From Bradyrhizobium sp. in8p8 (GTDB lineage: Bacteria > Pseudomonadota > Alphaproteobacteria > Rhizobiales > Xanthobacteraceae): a stretch of DNA of 64,000 bases. Of this stretch, positions 12,038-20,610 are shown piece after piece. Position 1 is the first letter of the stretch; every line of letters begins with the position of its first letter. A program made the translations under genes and the position numbers. The DNA lies in NCBI RefSeq assembly GCF_000426845.1, contig NZ_AUGD01000008.1, positions 124,001-188,000 of the forward strand, in the 5' to 3' direction. Below the pieces are notes generated by a model, which worked only from the letters and a program-made list of their open reading frames with translations, was not told the DNA's origin and searched no databases.

Positions 12038-13921
12038 ATGACGCAGATGTCACGCCGCCATGTGCTGGCCCTGGGCGTTGGCGGCACCCTCGGGGCGTCC
12101 ATTGGTGCGCCGTTGCGCAGCGCGCGTGCATCGGAAACCGCGACCGAGACGCACGGCATCTCGGCGTTCGGGGATCTCAAATATCCCGCCGATTTCCGCC
12201 ATTTCGACTACGTCAATCCGGCGGCGCCTAAAGGCGGGACGTTCTCGCTGATCCCCTCCGTGCGCGCCTACAACCAGTCCTACCAGACTTTCAATTCGCT
12301 GAACGCCTTCATTCTGAAGGGCGACGGCGCGCAAGGCATGGACATGACGTTTTCGCCGCTGATGCTGCGCGCAAGCGACGAGCCGGACGCGATGTACGGT
12401 CTTGCCGCCAAGTCCGTGCAGATATCGCCGGATAAGCTGGTCTATCGCTATACGATGCGGCCGGAGGCGAAATTCCACGATGGCACGAAGCTCACTGCGC
12501 ATGATGCGGCGTTTTCGCTGACGACTTTGAAGGCCAAGGGCCACCCTCTGATCATCGTGCAGATGCGTGACTTCGTGAGCGCGGAAGCCATCGATGATGC
12601 GACGCTCGTCGTCACCTTTGCCAAGGGACGCGCCCGCGACGTTCCACTCTATGTTGCCGGGCTGCCGATCTTTTCGAAAGCGTACTATGCGTCCCGGCCG
12701 TTCGATGAATCGACGCTGGATATTCCGCTCGGCTCCGGTCCGTACAAGGTCGGCAGGTTCGAGGTCAATCGCTACATCGAGTTCGAGCGCGTGAAGGACT
12801 GGTGGGCCGCCGATCTGCCGCCTTGCCGCGGAAGCTACAATTTCGACGTCGTGCGCTACGAGTTCTATCGCGACCGCGATGTCGCCTTTGAAGGCTTCAC
12901 CGGCAAGAGCTATCTCTATCGCGAGGAGTTCACCTCGCGCCTCTGGGCGACACGCTATGATTTCCCGGCCGTGAAGGATGGCCGCGTCAAGATGGAGGTC
13001 GTGCCCGACGATACGCCGTCCGGTGCGCAAGGTTGGTTCATCAATACAAGGCGCGAGAAATTCAAGGACCCGCGCGTGCGCGAGGCCTTGATCAACGCTT
13101 TCGATTTCGAGTGGACCAACAAGACGATCATGTACGGCGCCTATGCCCGCACGGTGTCGCCTTTCCAGAACTCGGACCTCATGGCGGGCGATGCGCCGCC
13201 TTCGCCGGAAGAGCTGAAGCTGCTCGAGCCGTTTCGCGGCAAGGTTCCGGACGACGTCTTCACGGCACCGTTCACGCCGCCGGTCACGGACGGATCCGGG
13301 CAGGACCGGAGCCTGCTGCGCAAGGCGCAGCAATTGCTGACCGAGGCCGGTGTGGCGATCAAGGACGGCAAACGGATACTGCCGAACGGCGAGGTGTTCA
13401 GGATCGAGTTCCTGTTGGACGAGCCCTCCTTCCAGCCGCACCATGCACCCTACATCAAGAATCTCGCGACGCTCGGCATCGAAGCCAATGTGCGCCTCGT
13501 CGACGCGGTACAATACCGGGCGCGTCAGGATGATTTCGATTTCGACATGACGATCCAGCGCTTCAGCATGTCGGCGACGCCGGGAGACGCCATGCGCTCG
13601 TTCTTCTCGTCTCAGGTTGCGAATACCAAGGGCTCTTACAATTTGGCGGGCATCGCCAATCCGGCGATCGACGCCATGATCGAGAAGATCATGGCGGCTG
13701 ACAGCCGCGAGGAACTGACCGTCGCCTGCCGCGCTTTCGATCGCCTGTTCCGCGCCGGCCGCTATTGGGTGCCGCAATGGTATAACAAGACGCACCGGCT
13801 GGCTTATTGGGATCAGTTTGGTCATCCGCCGAAGCTGCCGCGCTATGCCAACGGCGTCGGTGCGCCCGATATCTGGTGGCATGAGCCTGCCAAGGCGGCC
13901 AAGCTCGAGCAGGCGAAATAG
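12038..13921 (+). CDS. oligopeptide ABC transporter substrate-binding protein (family 5), second copy
   Basis: A 627-residue SBP with its own twin-arginine signal (SRRHVLALG). It aligns with the preceding gene from the start of the mature part (FGDLKYPADFRHFDYVNP here, FGKVKYPADFKRFDYVNP there), so the pair comes from a tandem duplication that has since diverged. I chose the ATG at 12038 because GAAGGA lies 10 bases upstream; a GTG at 12020 overlapping the previous stop is the alternative. The yejB-like permease begins 2 bp after its stop. Two SBPs sharing one transporter would widen the ligand range. Confidence 0.88.
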   Translation: MTQMSRRHVLALGVGGTLGASIGAPLRSARASETATETHGISAFGDLKYPADFRHFDYVNPAAPKGGTFSLIPSVRAYNQSYQTFNSLNAFILKGDGAQGMDMTFSPLMLRASDEPDAMYGLAAKSVQISPDKLVYRYTMRPEAKFHDGTKLTAHDAAFSLTTLKAKGHPLIIVQMRDFVSAEAIDDATLVVTFAKGRARDVPLYVAGLPIFSKAYYASRPFDESTLDIPLGSGPYKVGRFEVNRYIEFERVKDWWAADLPPCRGSYNFDVVRYEFYRDRDVAFEGFTGKSYLYREEFTSRLWATRYDFPAVKDGRVKMEVVPDDTPSGAQGWFINTRREKFKDPRVREALINAFDFEWTNKTIMYGAYARTVSPFQNSDLMAGDAPPSPEELKLLEPFRGKVPDDVFTAPFTPPVTDGSGQDRSLLRKAQQLLTEAGVAIKDGKRILPNGEVFRIEFLLDEPSFQPHHAPYIKNLATLGIEANVRLVDAVQYRARQDDFDFDMTIQRFSMSATPGDAMRSFFSSQVANTKGSYNLAGIANPAIDAMIEKIMAADSREELTVACRAFDRLFRAGRYWVPQWYNKTHRLAYWDQFGHPPKLPRYANGVGAPDIWWHEPAKAAKLEQAK

Positions 13922-13923
13922 CC

Positions 13924-15033
13924 ATGAGCGCCTATATCGCCCGCCGCATCCTCCTGATGATCCCGACGCTGCTGGGAATCCTCTTTGTGTCTTTCGTCGT
14001 TGTGCAGTTCGCGCCCGGAGGCCCGGTCGAGCGCGTCATCGCCCAGCTCTCGGGGGCCGACACCGGGGGCACCTCGCGCATTTCCGGCGGCAGCGATTTC
14101 GCGCAGCGCGCGCCGGGGCAGGTCGGCGCCGGAGGCGATGCCATCAACTCGAAATATCGCGGTGCGCAGGGCCTTGATCCTGATTTCATCAAGAAGCTGG
14201 AAGCGCAGTTCGGCTTCGACAAGCCGGCACCGGAACGCTTCGCGCTGATGGTCTGGAATTTCGCCCGTTTCGATTTCGGCAAGAGCTATTTTCGCGATGT
14301 CAGCGTGATCCAGCTCATCAAGGAGAAGCTGCCGGTCTCGATCTCGCTCGGGATCTGGCTGACGCTGATCACCTATCTGATCTCGATCCCGCTCGGCATC
14401 CGCAAGGCGATGAAGGACGGCACCCGCCTTGACACCTGGACCTCGACCGTTCTCGTGCTGGGCTATGCCATTCCGGGCTTTCTGTTTGCGATCCTTCTCA
14501 TCATCCTGTTCGCCGGCGGCTCGTTCTTCAACTGGTTTCCGCTGCGCGGGCTGACGTCAGACGGGTGGTCGGACTTTCCCTGGTACTGGAAGATCGTCGA
14601 TTACTTCTGGCATCTGACGCTGCCGCTGATCGCCATGGGTCTCGGCGCCTTCACCACCATGACGTTCCTGACCAAGAACTCGTTCCTGGACGAGATCCGC
14701 AAGCAATACGTCATGACCGCGCGCGCCAAGGGGTGCAGCGAGAACCGGGTGCTGTACGGCCATGTCTTCCGCAATGCGATGTTGATCGTGATCGCCGGCT
14801 TCCCCGGGACCTTCATCCACGCCTTCTTTTCCGGCTCGCTCCTGATCGAGACCATCTTCTCGCTGGACGGGCTGGGGCTGCTCAGCTTCGAGAGCGTGCT
14901 CAACCGCGACTATCCCGTGGTGTTCGGTACGCTTTACATCTTTTCGCTGGTCGGTCTCGTGATCAACCTGATCTCCGACCTGACCTATATGTGGATCGAC
15001 CCCCGGATCGATTTCGAGGCGCGGGAGGTCTGA
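13924..15033 (+). CDS. yejB: peptide ABC transporter permease YejB
   Basis: A 369-residue inner-membrane permease with one N-terminal helix (about 7-28), a periplasmic segment, then a five-helix core. It tracks E. coli YejB closely by eye: the opening IPTL..IL, APGGPVE, LDPDFIKK, FGFDKPAPERF and SIPLGIRKA. The EAA-type cytoplasmic loop is at KQYVMTARAKGCSE. In E. coli YejABEF imports peptides and the antibiotic microcin C. Its stop overlaps the yejE start (TGATG), pointing to translational coupling. Confidence 0.93.
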   Translation: MSAYIARRILLMIPTLLGILFVSFVVVQFAPGGPVERVIAQLSGADTGGTSRISGGSDFAQRAPGQVGAGGDAINSKYRGAQGLDPDFIKKLEAQFGFDKPAPERFALMVWNFARFDFGKSYFRDVSVIQLIKEKLPVSISLGIWLTLITYLISIPLGIRKAMKDGTRLDTWTSTVLVLGYAIPGFLFAILLIILFAGGSFFNWFPLRGLTSDGWSDFPWYWKIVDYFWHLTLPLIAMGLGAFTTMTFLTKNSFLDEIRKQYVMTARAKGCSENRVLYGHVFRNAMLIVIAGFPGTFIHAFFSGSLLIETIFSLDGLGLLSFESVLNRDYPVVFGTLYIFSLVGLVINLISDLTYMWIDPRIDFEAREV

Positions 15034-16214
15034 TGACGCTGGCCGCCCCAAGGACGCCGATCGAAACCACGGCGAAATCGCCTCTGGGCGGTTCGGTGCC
15101 GATCACGCGCAAGCCGTTCGCGCCTTCGCCGCTCAACAGGCGACGGTGGCAGAACTTCAAGGCCAACCGGCGCGGCTACTGGTCGTTCTGGATTTTCATC
15201 AGCCTGTTCGTGATCTCGCTGTTCGCCGAGCTGATCGCCAATGATCGGCCCTTCCTGATCAAGTTCGATGGCCGGCTCTATTGGCCCGCCTTCGTGACCT
15301 ATTCGGAGACGGCCTTCGGCGGTGACTTCGAAACCGCGGCCGACTATCGCGATCCCTATTTGCAGAAGCTCATCAAGGACAAGAACGGCACAATCGTCTG
15401 GCCCCTGATCCGCTATTCCTACGATACTCACAATCTCGACTTGCCGACGCCGGCACCGTCGCCGCCGACCTGGATGTTGACGGAGAAGCAGTGTCGGCCG
15501 GTGGTGGAGAAGAAGGGGCTGAAGAGCTGCCGCGACCTCGAATACAACTGGCTCGGCACCGACGATCAGGGCCGCGACGTGGTCGCGCGATTGATCTATG
15601 GCTTCCGCATCTCGGTGCTGTTCGGACTTTGTCTCACCATCGTCTCGTCCGTCATCGGCATCGCGGCGGGGGCGGTGCAGGGGTATTTCGGCGGCCGGGT
15701 TGACCTGATCTTCCAGCGCTTCATCGAGATCTGGACCGCGATCCCTTCGCTCTATCTTCTCTTGATCCTGTCCTCGGTGCTCGTGCCCGGCTTCTTCGTG
15801 CTGCTCGGCATCCTCCTGCTGTTCTCCTGGGTCTCGCTGGTCGGTCTGGTGCGGGCCGAGTTCCTGCGCGGGCGCAATTTCGAGTATATTCAGGCCGCGC
15901 GGGCGCTCGGCGTCTCGAACCCGGTCATCATGTTCCGCCACCTGCTGCCGAACGCGATGGTCGCGACCATGACGTTCCTGCCCTTCATCGTGTCCAGCTC
16001 GGTGATGACGCTGACGGCGCTCGATTTCCTGGGCTTCGGCCTGCCGCCGGGATCGCCTTCGCTCGGCGAATTGCTGTCGCAGGCCAAGTCCAATGTGCAG
16101 GCACCCTGGCTTGGCTTCTCCGGCTTCTTCTCGGTTGCGATCATGCTGTCGCTGTTGATCTTCATCGGCGAGGCCGTGCGCGACGCCTTTGATCCGCGCA
16201 AGACGTTCAGGTAG
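15033..16214 (+). CDS. yejE: peptide ABC transporter permease YejE
   Basis: A 393-residue second permease of the importer. The ATG at 15033-15035 overlaps the yejB stop. A basic N-terminal stretch (SPLNRRRWQNFKANRRGYWS) leads to helix 1; a periplasmic domain with WLGTDDQGRDV precedes the helical core. The EAA loop is EYIQAARALGVSN, and LDFLGFGLPPGSPSLGELL is the usual family C-terminal motif. It pairs with YejB as a heterodimer and is followed 4 bp later by the ATPase gene. Confidence 0.93.
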   Translation: MTLAAPRTPIETTAKSPLGGSVPITRKPFAPSPLNRRRWQNFKANRRGYWSFWIFISLFVISLFAELIANDRPFLIKFDGRLYWPAFVTYSETAFGGDFETAADYRDPYLQKLIKDKNGTIVWPLIRYSYDTHNLDLPTPAPSPPTWMLTEKQCRPVVEKKGLKSCRDLEYNWLGTDDQGRDVVARLIYGFRISVLFGLCLTIVSSVIGIAAGAVQGYFGGRVDLIFQRFIEIWTAIPSLYLLLILSSVLVPGFFVLLGILLLFSWVSLVGLVRAEFLRGRNFEYIQAARALGVSNPVIMFRHLLPNAMVATMTFLPFIVSSSVMTLTALDFLGFGLPPGSPSLGELLSQAKSNVQAPWLGFSGFFSVAIMLSLLIFIGEAVRDAFDPRKTFR

Positions 16215-16218
16215 TCCG

Positions 16219-17856
16219 ATGGACGCGATCAACCAGCCCCTGCTCAGCGTGCGCGACCTTTCCGTGGCCTTCCACCAGGGCGGCGCCACCACGCTCGCGG
16301 TCGACAAGGTCTCGTTCCAGATCAAGCGCGGCGAATGCGTCGCGCTGGTGGGTGAATCCGGTTCCGGCAAATCGGTCAGCGCGCTTTCGATCCTGAAGCT
16401 CTTGCCTTATCCGAATGCCTCGCATCCCTCAGGCAGCATCCGCTTCAAGGGGCAGGAGCTGATCGACCGCTCCGAGCAGCAGATGCGTGAGATCAGAGGC
16501 AGCGACATCTCCATCATCTTCCAGGAGCCGATGACCTCGCTCAATCCGCTGCACACGATCGAGGCGCAGATCGGCGAGATCATCCAGCTGCACAACCCCA
16601 CCAGCAATGCACAGGCGCGCAAGCGGACGCTGGAATTGCTAACGCAGGTCGGTATCCCCGAGCCCGAGACGCGGCTGAAGAGCTATCCGCACCAGCTCTC
16701 CGGCGGCCAGCGCCAGCGCGTCATGATCGCGATGGCGCTCGCCAACGAGCCGGATCTGCTGATTGCGGACGAACCGACCACGGCGCTGGACGTCACCGTG
16801 CAAGCGCAGATCCTGGCGCTGCTCGCCGAGATCCGCTCGCGTCTCGGCATGAGCCTGCTCTTCATTACCCATGATCTCGGCATCGTGCGCCGCATCGCCG
16901 ATACCGTCTGCGTCATGAAGGGGGGCGTGATCGTCGAGCAGGGACCGCTCGAGCAGGTCTTCAAGGCTCCCAAACATCCCTACACCCGCGACCTGCTCGC
17001 GGCGGAGCCGAAACCCGATCCGGCGCCGCCGCAACCGAACGCGCCGGTGGTGATGTCGGCCAATGATCTGAAAGTCTGGTTTCCGATCAAGCGCGGCCTG
17101 ATGCGAAAGACCGTCGGCCACATCAAGGCGGTCGACGGCGTCAGCGTCGCCGTGCGCAAGGGTGAGACGCTCGGCGTGGTCGGCGAATCCGGCTCGGGCA
17201 AGACGACGCTGGGCCTCGCGCTCTTGCGGCTGATCTCCTCGGACGGCCGCATCGTCTTTCTGGGCAAGGACATCCAGGGCCTGCGCTTCAAGGAAATGCG
17301 GCCGTTCCGACGCGACATGCAGATCGTGTTCCAGGATCCGTTCGGCTCGCTCAGCCCGCGCATGTCGGTCGCCGACATCATCGCCGAAGGTCTCTCCGTG
17401 CATCAGCCGCAGCTGTCGCGCGAGGAGCGCGAGGTGCGCGTGGTCAAAGCGCTCGAGGACGTCGGGCTGCAGCCGGACACCCGCTATCGCTATCCGCACG
17501 AATTCTCCGGCGGCCAGCGTCAGCGCATCAGCATCGCGCGCGCGATCGTGCTCGAGCCTGATTTCGTCGTGCTGGACGAGCCGACCAGCGCGCTCGACAT
17601 GCTGTTCCAGGCGCAAATGGTCGACCTGTTGCGCGAGCTCCAGCGCAAGCGCGAGCTCACCTACATGTTCATCTCGCACGATTTGCGCGTCGTCGCCTCG
17701 CTCGCCAGCCATCTCATCGTGATGCGCGGCGGCAAGGTGGTCGAGGAAGGCCAGGCTGCCGAGCTGTTCAAGAATCCGAAGACGGATTATACGCGTGCGC
17801 TGTTCGCCGCCGCGTTCCGGCTGGAGACGGCCGGGAACTGGGCGGCGGCGACGTAG
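16219..17856 (+). CDS. yejF: peptide ABC transporter ATP-binding protein YejF (two ATPase domains)
   Basis: A 545-residue protein with two ABC ATPase domains in tandem, so it energises the YejBE channel alone. Domain 1 (about 8-260) has Walker A GESGSGKS, signature LSGGQRQR and Walker B LLIADEP. Domain 2 (about 280-535) has GESGSGKT, FSGGQRQR and VVLDEP. Each carries the oligopeptide-type extension after the core (HPYTRDLL in domain 1). I chose the ATG at 16219 over an upstream frame extension because it places the first strand correctly. It is the last gene of the operon and converges on the NlpC/P60 gene. Confidence 0.93.
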   Translation: MDAINQPLLSVRDLSVAFHQGGATTLAVDKVSFQIKRGECVALVGESGSGKSVSALSILKLLPYPNASHPSGSIRFKGQELIDRSEQQMREIRGSDISIIFQEPMTSLNPLHTIEAQIGEIIQLHNPTSNAQARKRTLELLTQVGIPEPETRLKSYPHQLSGGQRQRVMIAMALANEPDLLIADEPTTALDVTVQAQILALLAEIRSRLGMSLLFITHDLGIVRRIADTVCVMKGGVIVEQGPLEQVFKAPKHPYTRDLLAAEPKPDPAPPQPNAPVVMSANDLKVWFPIKRGLMRKTVGHIKAVDGVSVAVRKGETLGVVGESGSGKTTLGLALLRLISSDGRIVFLGKDIQGLRFKEMRPFRRDMQIVFQDPFGSLSPRMSVADIIAEGLSVHQPQLSREEREVRVVKALEDVGLQPDTRYRYPHEFSGGQRQRISIARAIVLEPDFVVLDEPTSALDMLFQAQMVDLLRELQRKRELTYMFISHDLRVVASLASHLIVMRGGKVVEEGQAAELFKNPKTDYTRALFAAAFRLETAGNWAAAT

Positions 17857-17863
17857 CGCCCCG

Positions 17864-18718
17864 TCAGAGCCGTTTGATCGCGACGACCTCGCTGCCGGCC
17901 TGCCTGATCCGCGCGATCGCGGGCTCGATCGGCTCGATGACCGTCGCCATATGATAGGCATTGGCATGAACCATGGTGCTGCCGTCGCGGACGATGGCGA
18001 CATGGCCCTTCCAGAAGATCAGGTCGCCGCGCACCAGGCTGCCGCGCTCATCCGGCTCCAGCCCGCGCCCGAGGCCGGCCAGCTGCATGTCGCTGTCGCG
18101 CGGGCACCCGATGCCTGCCGATGACAGCGACACCTGCACGAGGCCCGAGCAGTCGATCCCGAGGCTGCTCTTGCCGCCCCACAAGTACGGCGTGCCGACG
18201 AAGCGCTCGGCGACGGCGACGAAATCAGACTCGCGCCGGTCGAGCGGCGCGAGATGCGTCCTCGGCAGGAACGTTCCTTCGCGCGTCACCGAGAAGACCC
18301 CTTCCTCGCGCACGATCGTGAGCCTTGAGCCGAGCACGAGCGTGTCCGCAGGCGGCAGCTTGATCGAGGGGCCGGGGAAGGCAAACGTGCGAAGTGCACT
18401 TACCTTGTGAGTCGGTGCAGCCGCCGGCTTCATCAATGCTGCATCCGGCAGCCAGCCGACATAGCCATCGCCACCGAGCTGACCCCAGGCCCAGCCCTCG
18501 CCGTTGCGGTCGTAGACCGTGACGCGCTCACCGCGCAGAGCCTCCGTCATCAGCATCGCGCTTGAGGACGGCTGCTCGCGCAGCGATGCGATCGCGTCGA
18601 CCACCTCGAATTCCTCGCCGGTGACGAAGCGATCAGCCTGCACCTTGCCTTCAAGGTATTTCGCGGCGATGTCGCCCCGCGCCGGCGTCAGCCTTGGATC
18701 GCGTCCTGGATCACGCAT
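17864..18718 (-). CDS. NlpC/P60 family cell-wall peptidase with SH3-like domain
   Basis: A 284-residue protein. An SH3b-like domain (about 45-95; LRGERVTVYDRNGEGWAWGQ, then GYVGWLP) precedes a C40 peptidase domain with catalytic Cys in GIDCSGLVQ and His in HVAIVRDG. Such enzymes cut murein stem peptides or related gamma-D-Glu bonds. No signal peptide is visible, so it may act on recycled muropeptides in the cytoplasm. The ATG lies inside the last codons of the upstream aminopeptidase gene (8 bp overlap), so the two are translationally coupled and a joint role in peptide turnover is likely. Confidence 0.88.
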   Translation of the reverse strand: MRDPGRDPRLTPARGDIAAKYLEGKVQADRFVTGEEFEVVDAIASLREQPSSSAMLMTEALRGERVTVYDRNGEGWAWGQLGGDGYVGWLPDAALMKPAAAPTHKVSALRTFAFPGPSIKLPPADTLVLGSRLTIVREEGVFSVTREGTFLPRTHLAPLDRRESDFVAVAERFVGTPYLWGGKSSLGIDCSGLVQVSLSSAGIGCPRDSDMQLAGLGRGLEPDERGSLVRGDLIFWKGHVAIVRDGSTMVHANAYHMATVIEPIEPAIARIRQAGSEVVAIKRL

Positions 18719-20084
18719 AGCGCTCGCTCAAGAGTGCGTAGATGGCCCGCGCGGCCTGGCACTCGCCGCCCTCGGGCCGCGCCGGCTTCGCCGATGGCGT
18801 CCAGCCGTAGATGTCGACATGCAGCCAACTTTTGGCGTGCTCGACGAAGCGCTGCAGGAACAGCGCGCAGGTGATCGAGCCGGCGAAGCCGCCCGACGGG
18901 GCGTTGGTGATGGTCGCCGTCTTGGAGTCCAGCCAGGAATCGTAAGCCGGCCACAGCGGCATGCGCCAGAGCGGGTCGTTCTCCTTCACCGCGCAGCGCG
19001 CGACGTCGGCGGCCAGCGTCTCATCATTGGTGTAATAGGGTGGTAAATCCGGCCCCAGCGCGACGCGCGCCGCGCCGGTCAGGGTGCCCAGGTCGATCAG
19101 CAGGTCGGGTTTCTCCTCGTCGGCGAGCGCCAGCGCGTCGGCAAGCACGAGCCGGCCTTCGGCGTCGGTATTGCCGATCTCGACGGTAATGCCCTTGCGC
19201 GAGGTGAAGATGTCGAGGGGGCGGAAGGCATTGCCGCCGACCGCGTTCTCCACCGCCGGAATCAGCACGCGCAGCCGCACCTTCAGCTTCGCATCCATCA
19301 CCATGCGCGCGAGCGCGAGCACGTTGGCGGCCCCGCCCATGTCCTTCTTCATGATCAGCATGCCGCTCGACGGCTTCAGGTCGAGCCCGCCGGTGTCGAA
19401 GCAGACGCCCTTGCCGACCAGCGTCACCTTGGGATGTTCAGGATCGCCCCAGCCGATGTCGATCAGCCGCGGCGCGCGGCTGGAGGCCATGCCGACAGCA
19501 TGGATCAGCGGGAAGCCGGTCCTCAATTCCTCGCCCATGGTGCAGGTGAAGCTTGCGCCGAACTCGGTAGCGAGCGCCTGCGCGGCGGCGGCAAGCTCCT
19601 CCGGGCCCATGTCGTTGGAGGGCGTGTTGATCAGGTCGCGCGCGAGCATTGTGGCATCAGCAATGCGCTCGATCTCGGCCGGGTCGACGTCGTCGGGCGG
19701 CACCAGCCGGACCTCGGGGCGATCAGCCTTGCGGTAGCGGGCGAAGCGATAGCATCCCAATGTGAAAGCGAGCGCCGCCAGCCGCGTGTCATGCGGCGCA
19801 TTGGCGAAGCGATAGGTGCCCGGCGGCAGAAGGCCGGGCAGCGCGCCGGGCCGGAACAGGTCGCGCGATCTTGCACCCTCATCCTCGAGGCCGAACAGCA
19901 CCTGCGCAATCGTCCCGTCGGGCGCAGGCAGCGCCAGAGAACTGCCTGGCTTTCCGGCAAAGCTGCTGACGGTCGCGAACTGCCGTTGCACCGGCGGCAG
20001 CGTTTCGGCGACGCGATCCCAGCTCGATCTGGTGACGAAGGTGATCGGGGTGGCGGTGGACGATGTCTCGAAGACAGAAGGCAT
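18711..20084 (-). CDS. M17 leucyl aminopeptidase family protein
   Basis: A 457-residue cytosolic metallo-aminopeptidase. The C-terminal catalytic domain has the M17 signature NTDAEGRL at 305-312 and the expected two-metal ligands: Lys225, Asp230, Asp248, Asp307 and Glu309. The N-terminal half is the usual variable domain. I chose the ATG at 20084 (MPSVFETSS); the open frame runs about 100 codons further but the extra part does not resemble the family. It is co-transcribed with the NlpC/P60 gene. The peptide importer just downstream on the other strand makes a peptide-use theme plausible. Confidence 0.92.
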   Translation of the reverse strand: MPSVFETSSTATPITFVTRSSWDRVAETLPPVQRQFATVSSFAGKPGSSLALPAPDGTIAQVLFGLEDEGARSRDLFRPGALPGLLPPGTYRFANAPHDTRLAALAFTLGCYRFARYRKADRPEVRLVPPDDVDPAEIERIADATMLARDLINTPSNDMGPEELAAAAQALATEFGASFTCTMGEELRTGFPLIHAVGMASSRAPRLIDIGWGDPEHPKVTLVGKGVCFDTGGLDLKPSSGMLIMKKDMGGAANVLALARMVMDAKLKVRLRVLIPAVENAVGGNAFRPLDIFTSRKGITVEIGNTDAEGRLVLADALALADEEKPDLLIDLGTLTGAARVALGPDLPPYYTNDETLAADVARCAVKENDPLWRMPLWPAYDSWLDSKTATITNAPSGGFAGSITCALFLQRFVEHAKSWLHVDIYGWTPSAKPARPEGGECQAARAIYALLSERYA

Positions 20085-20117
20085 TGGCGGGTCCGGAGTC
20101 GTCAGATCGAGCGGGTC

Positions 20118-20453
20118 ATGCAAACGGACGAGACTTCGCAGAGTTTCGCTGCCGCTGCAATCAGCTTTGCCGTCAAGCTGCCAGGTTCCGGGGCGCGGCC
20201 GCACCACTATCGAATCCTTGCGCTCCTTGCCGGCCGCTGGTCCTCCACTTCCATGACCGCTCCGTTCATGCGCGGTCTGATACGCCAGACAAGCGCCTTG
20301 ACGAAATCCACAACCGGCCTGCCCCGGAAAAGTCGGTCGCGCGAGGCACAACCGCTGCAGATCGCACGAATCTCGCGCGAGCTGGCGCTGGAAGAGCACG
20401 GCCTCAGGCCTTTACTAGCGTATCGGTTGTGGCATTATCCGCGAACATTTTAG
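20118..20453 (+). CDS. possible hypothetical protein, uncertain
   Basis: A 111-codon open frame starting at ATG 20118, divergent from the aminopeptidase gene and 158 bp ahead of the phosphoesterase gene. I do not recognise it. The product would be basic, with a possible short helix near ILALLAGRW and a C-terminal LALEEHGLRPLLAYRL. Third-position GC is weaker than in neighbouring genes and no good ribosome site is seen, so it may be a chance frame or the remains of a gene. The rest of 20085-20610 shows nothing I can support apart from promoter space for the flanking genes. Confidence 0.2.
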   Translation: MQTDETSQSFAAAAISFAVKLPGSGARPHHYRILALLAGRWSSTSMTAPFMRGLIRQTSALTKSTTGLPRKSRSREAQPLQIARISRELALEEHGLRPLLAYRLWHYPRTF

Positions 20454-20610
20454 ATTGTGTCCTTGCTGTATGCACCGAACGCAGATGCACGGCGGCACGT
20501 GGTGGCTACCTGCCCGGGCCCATTCTTTGGCCCTCCGGCCCGAACCTGTTTGTCGAAGCATTTCTCTCGCCCTTTAGGGCGGCGCAGCATTTGCAAATGA
20601 GCGGCGCAAA

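Noticed and set aside
12050..13882. A 610-codon frame opposite the second binding-protein gene
   Set aside because: Low-complexity shadow of a well-supported gene with no ribosome site or motif.
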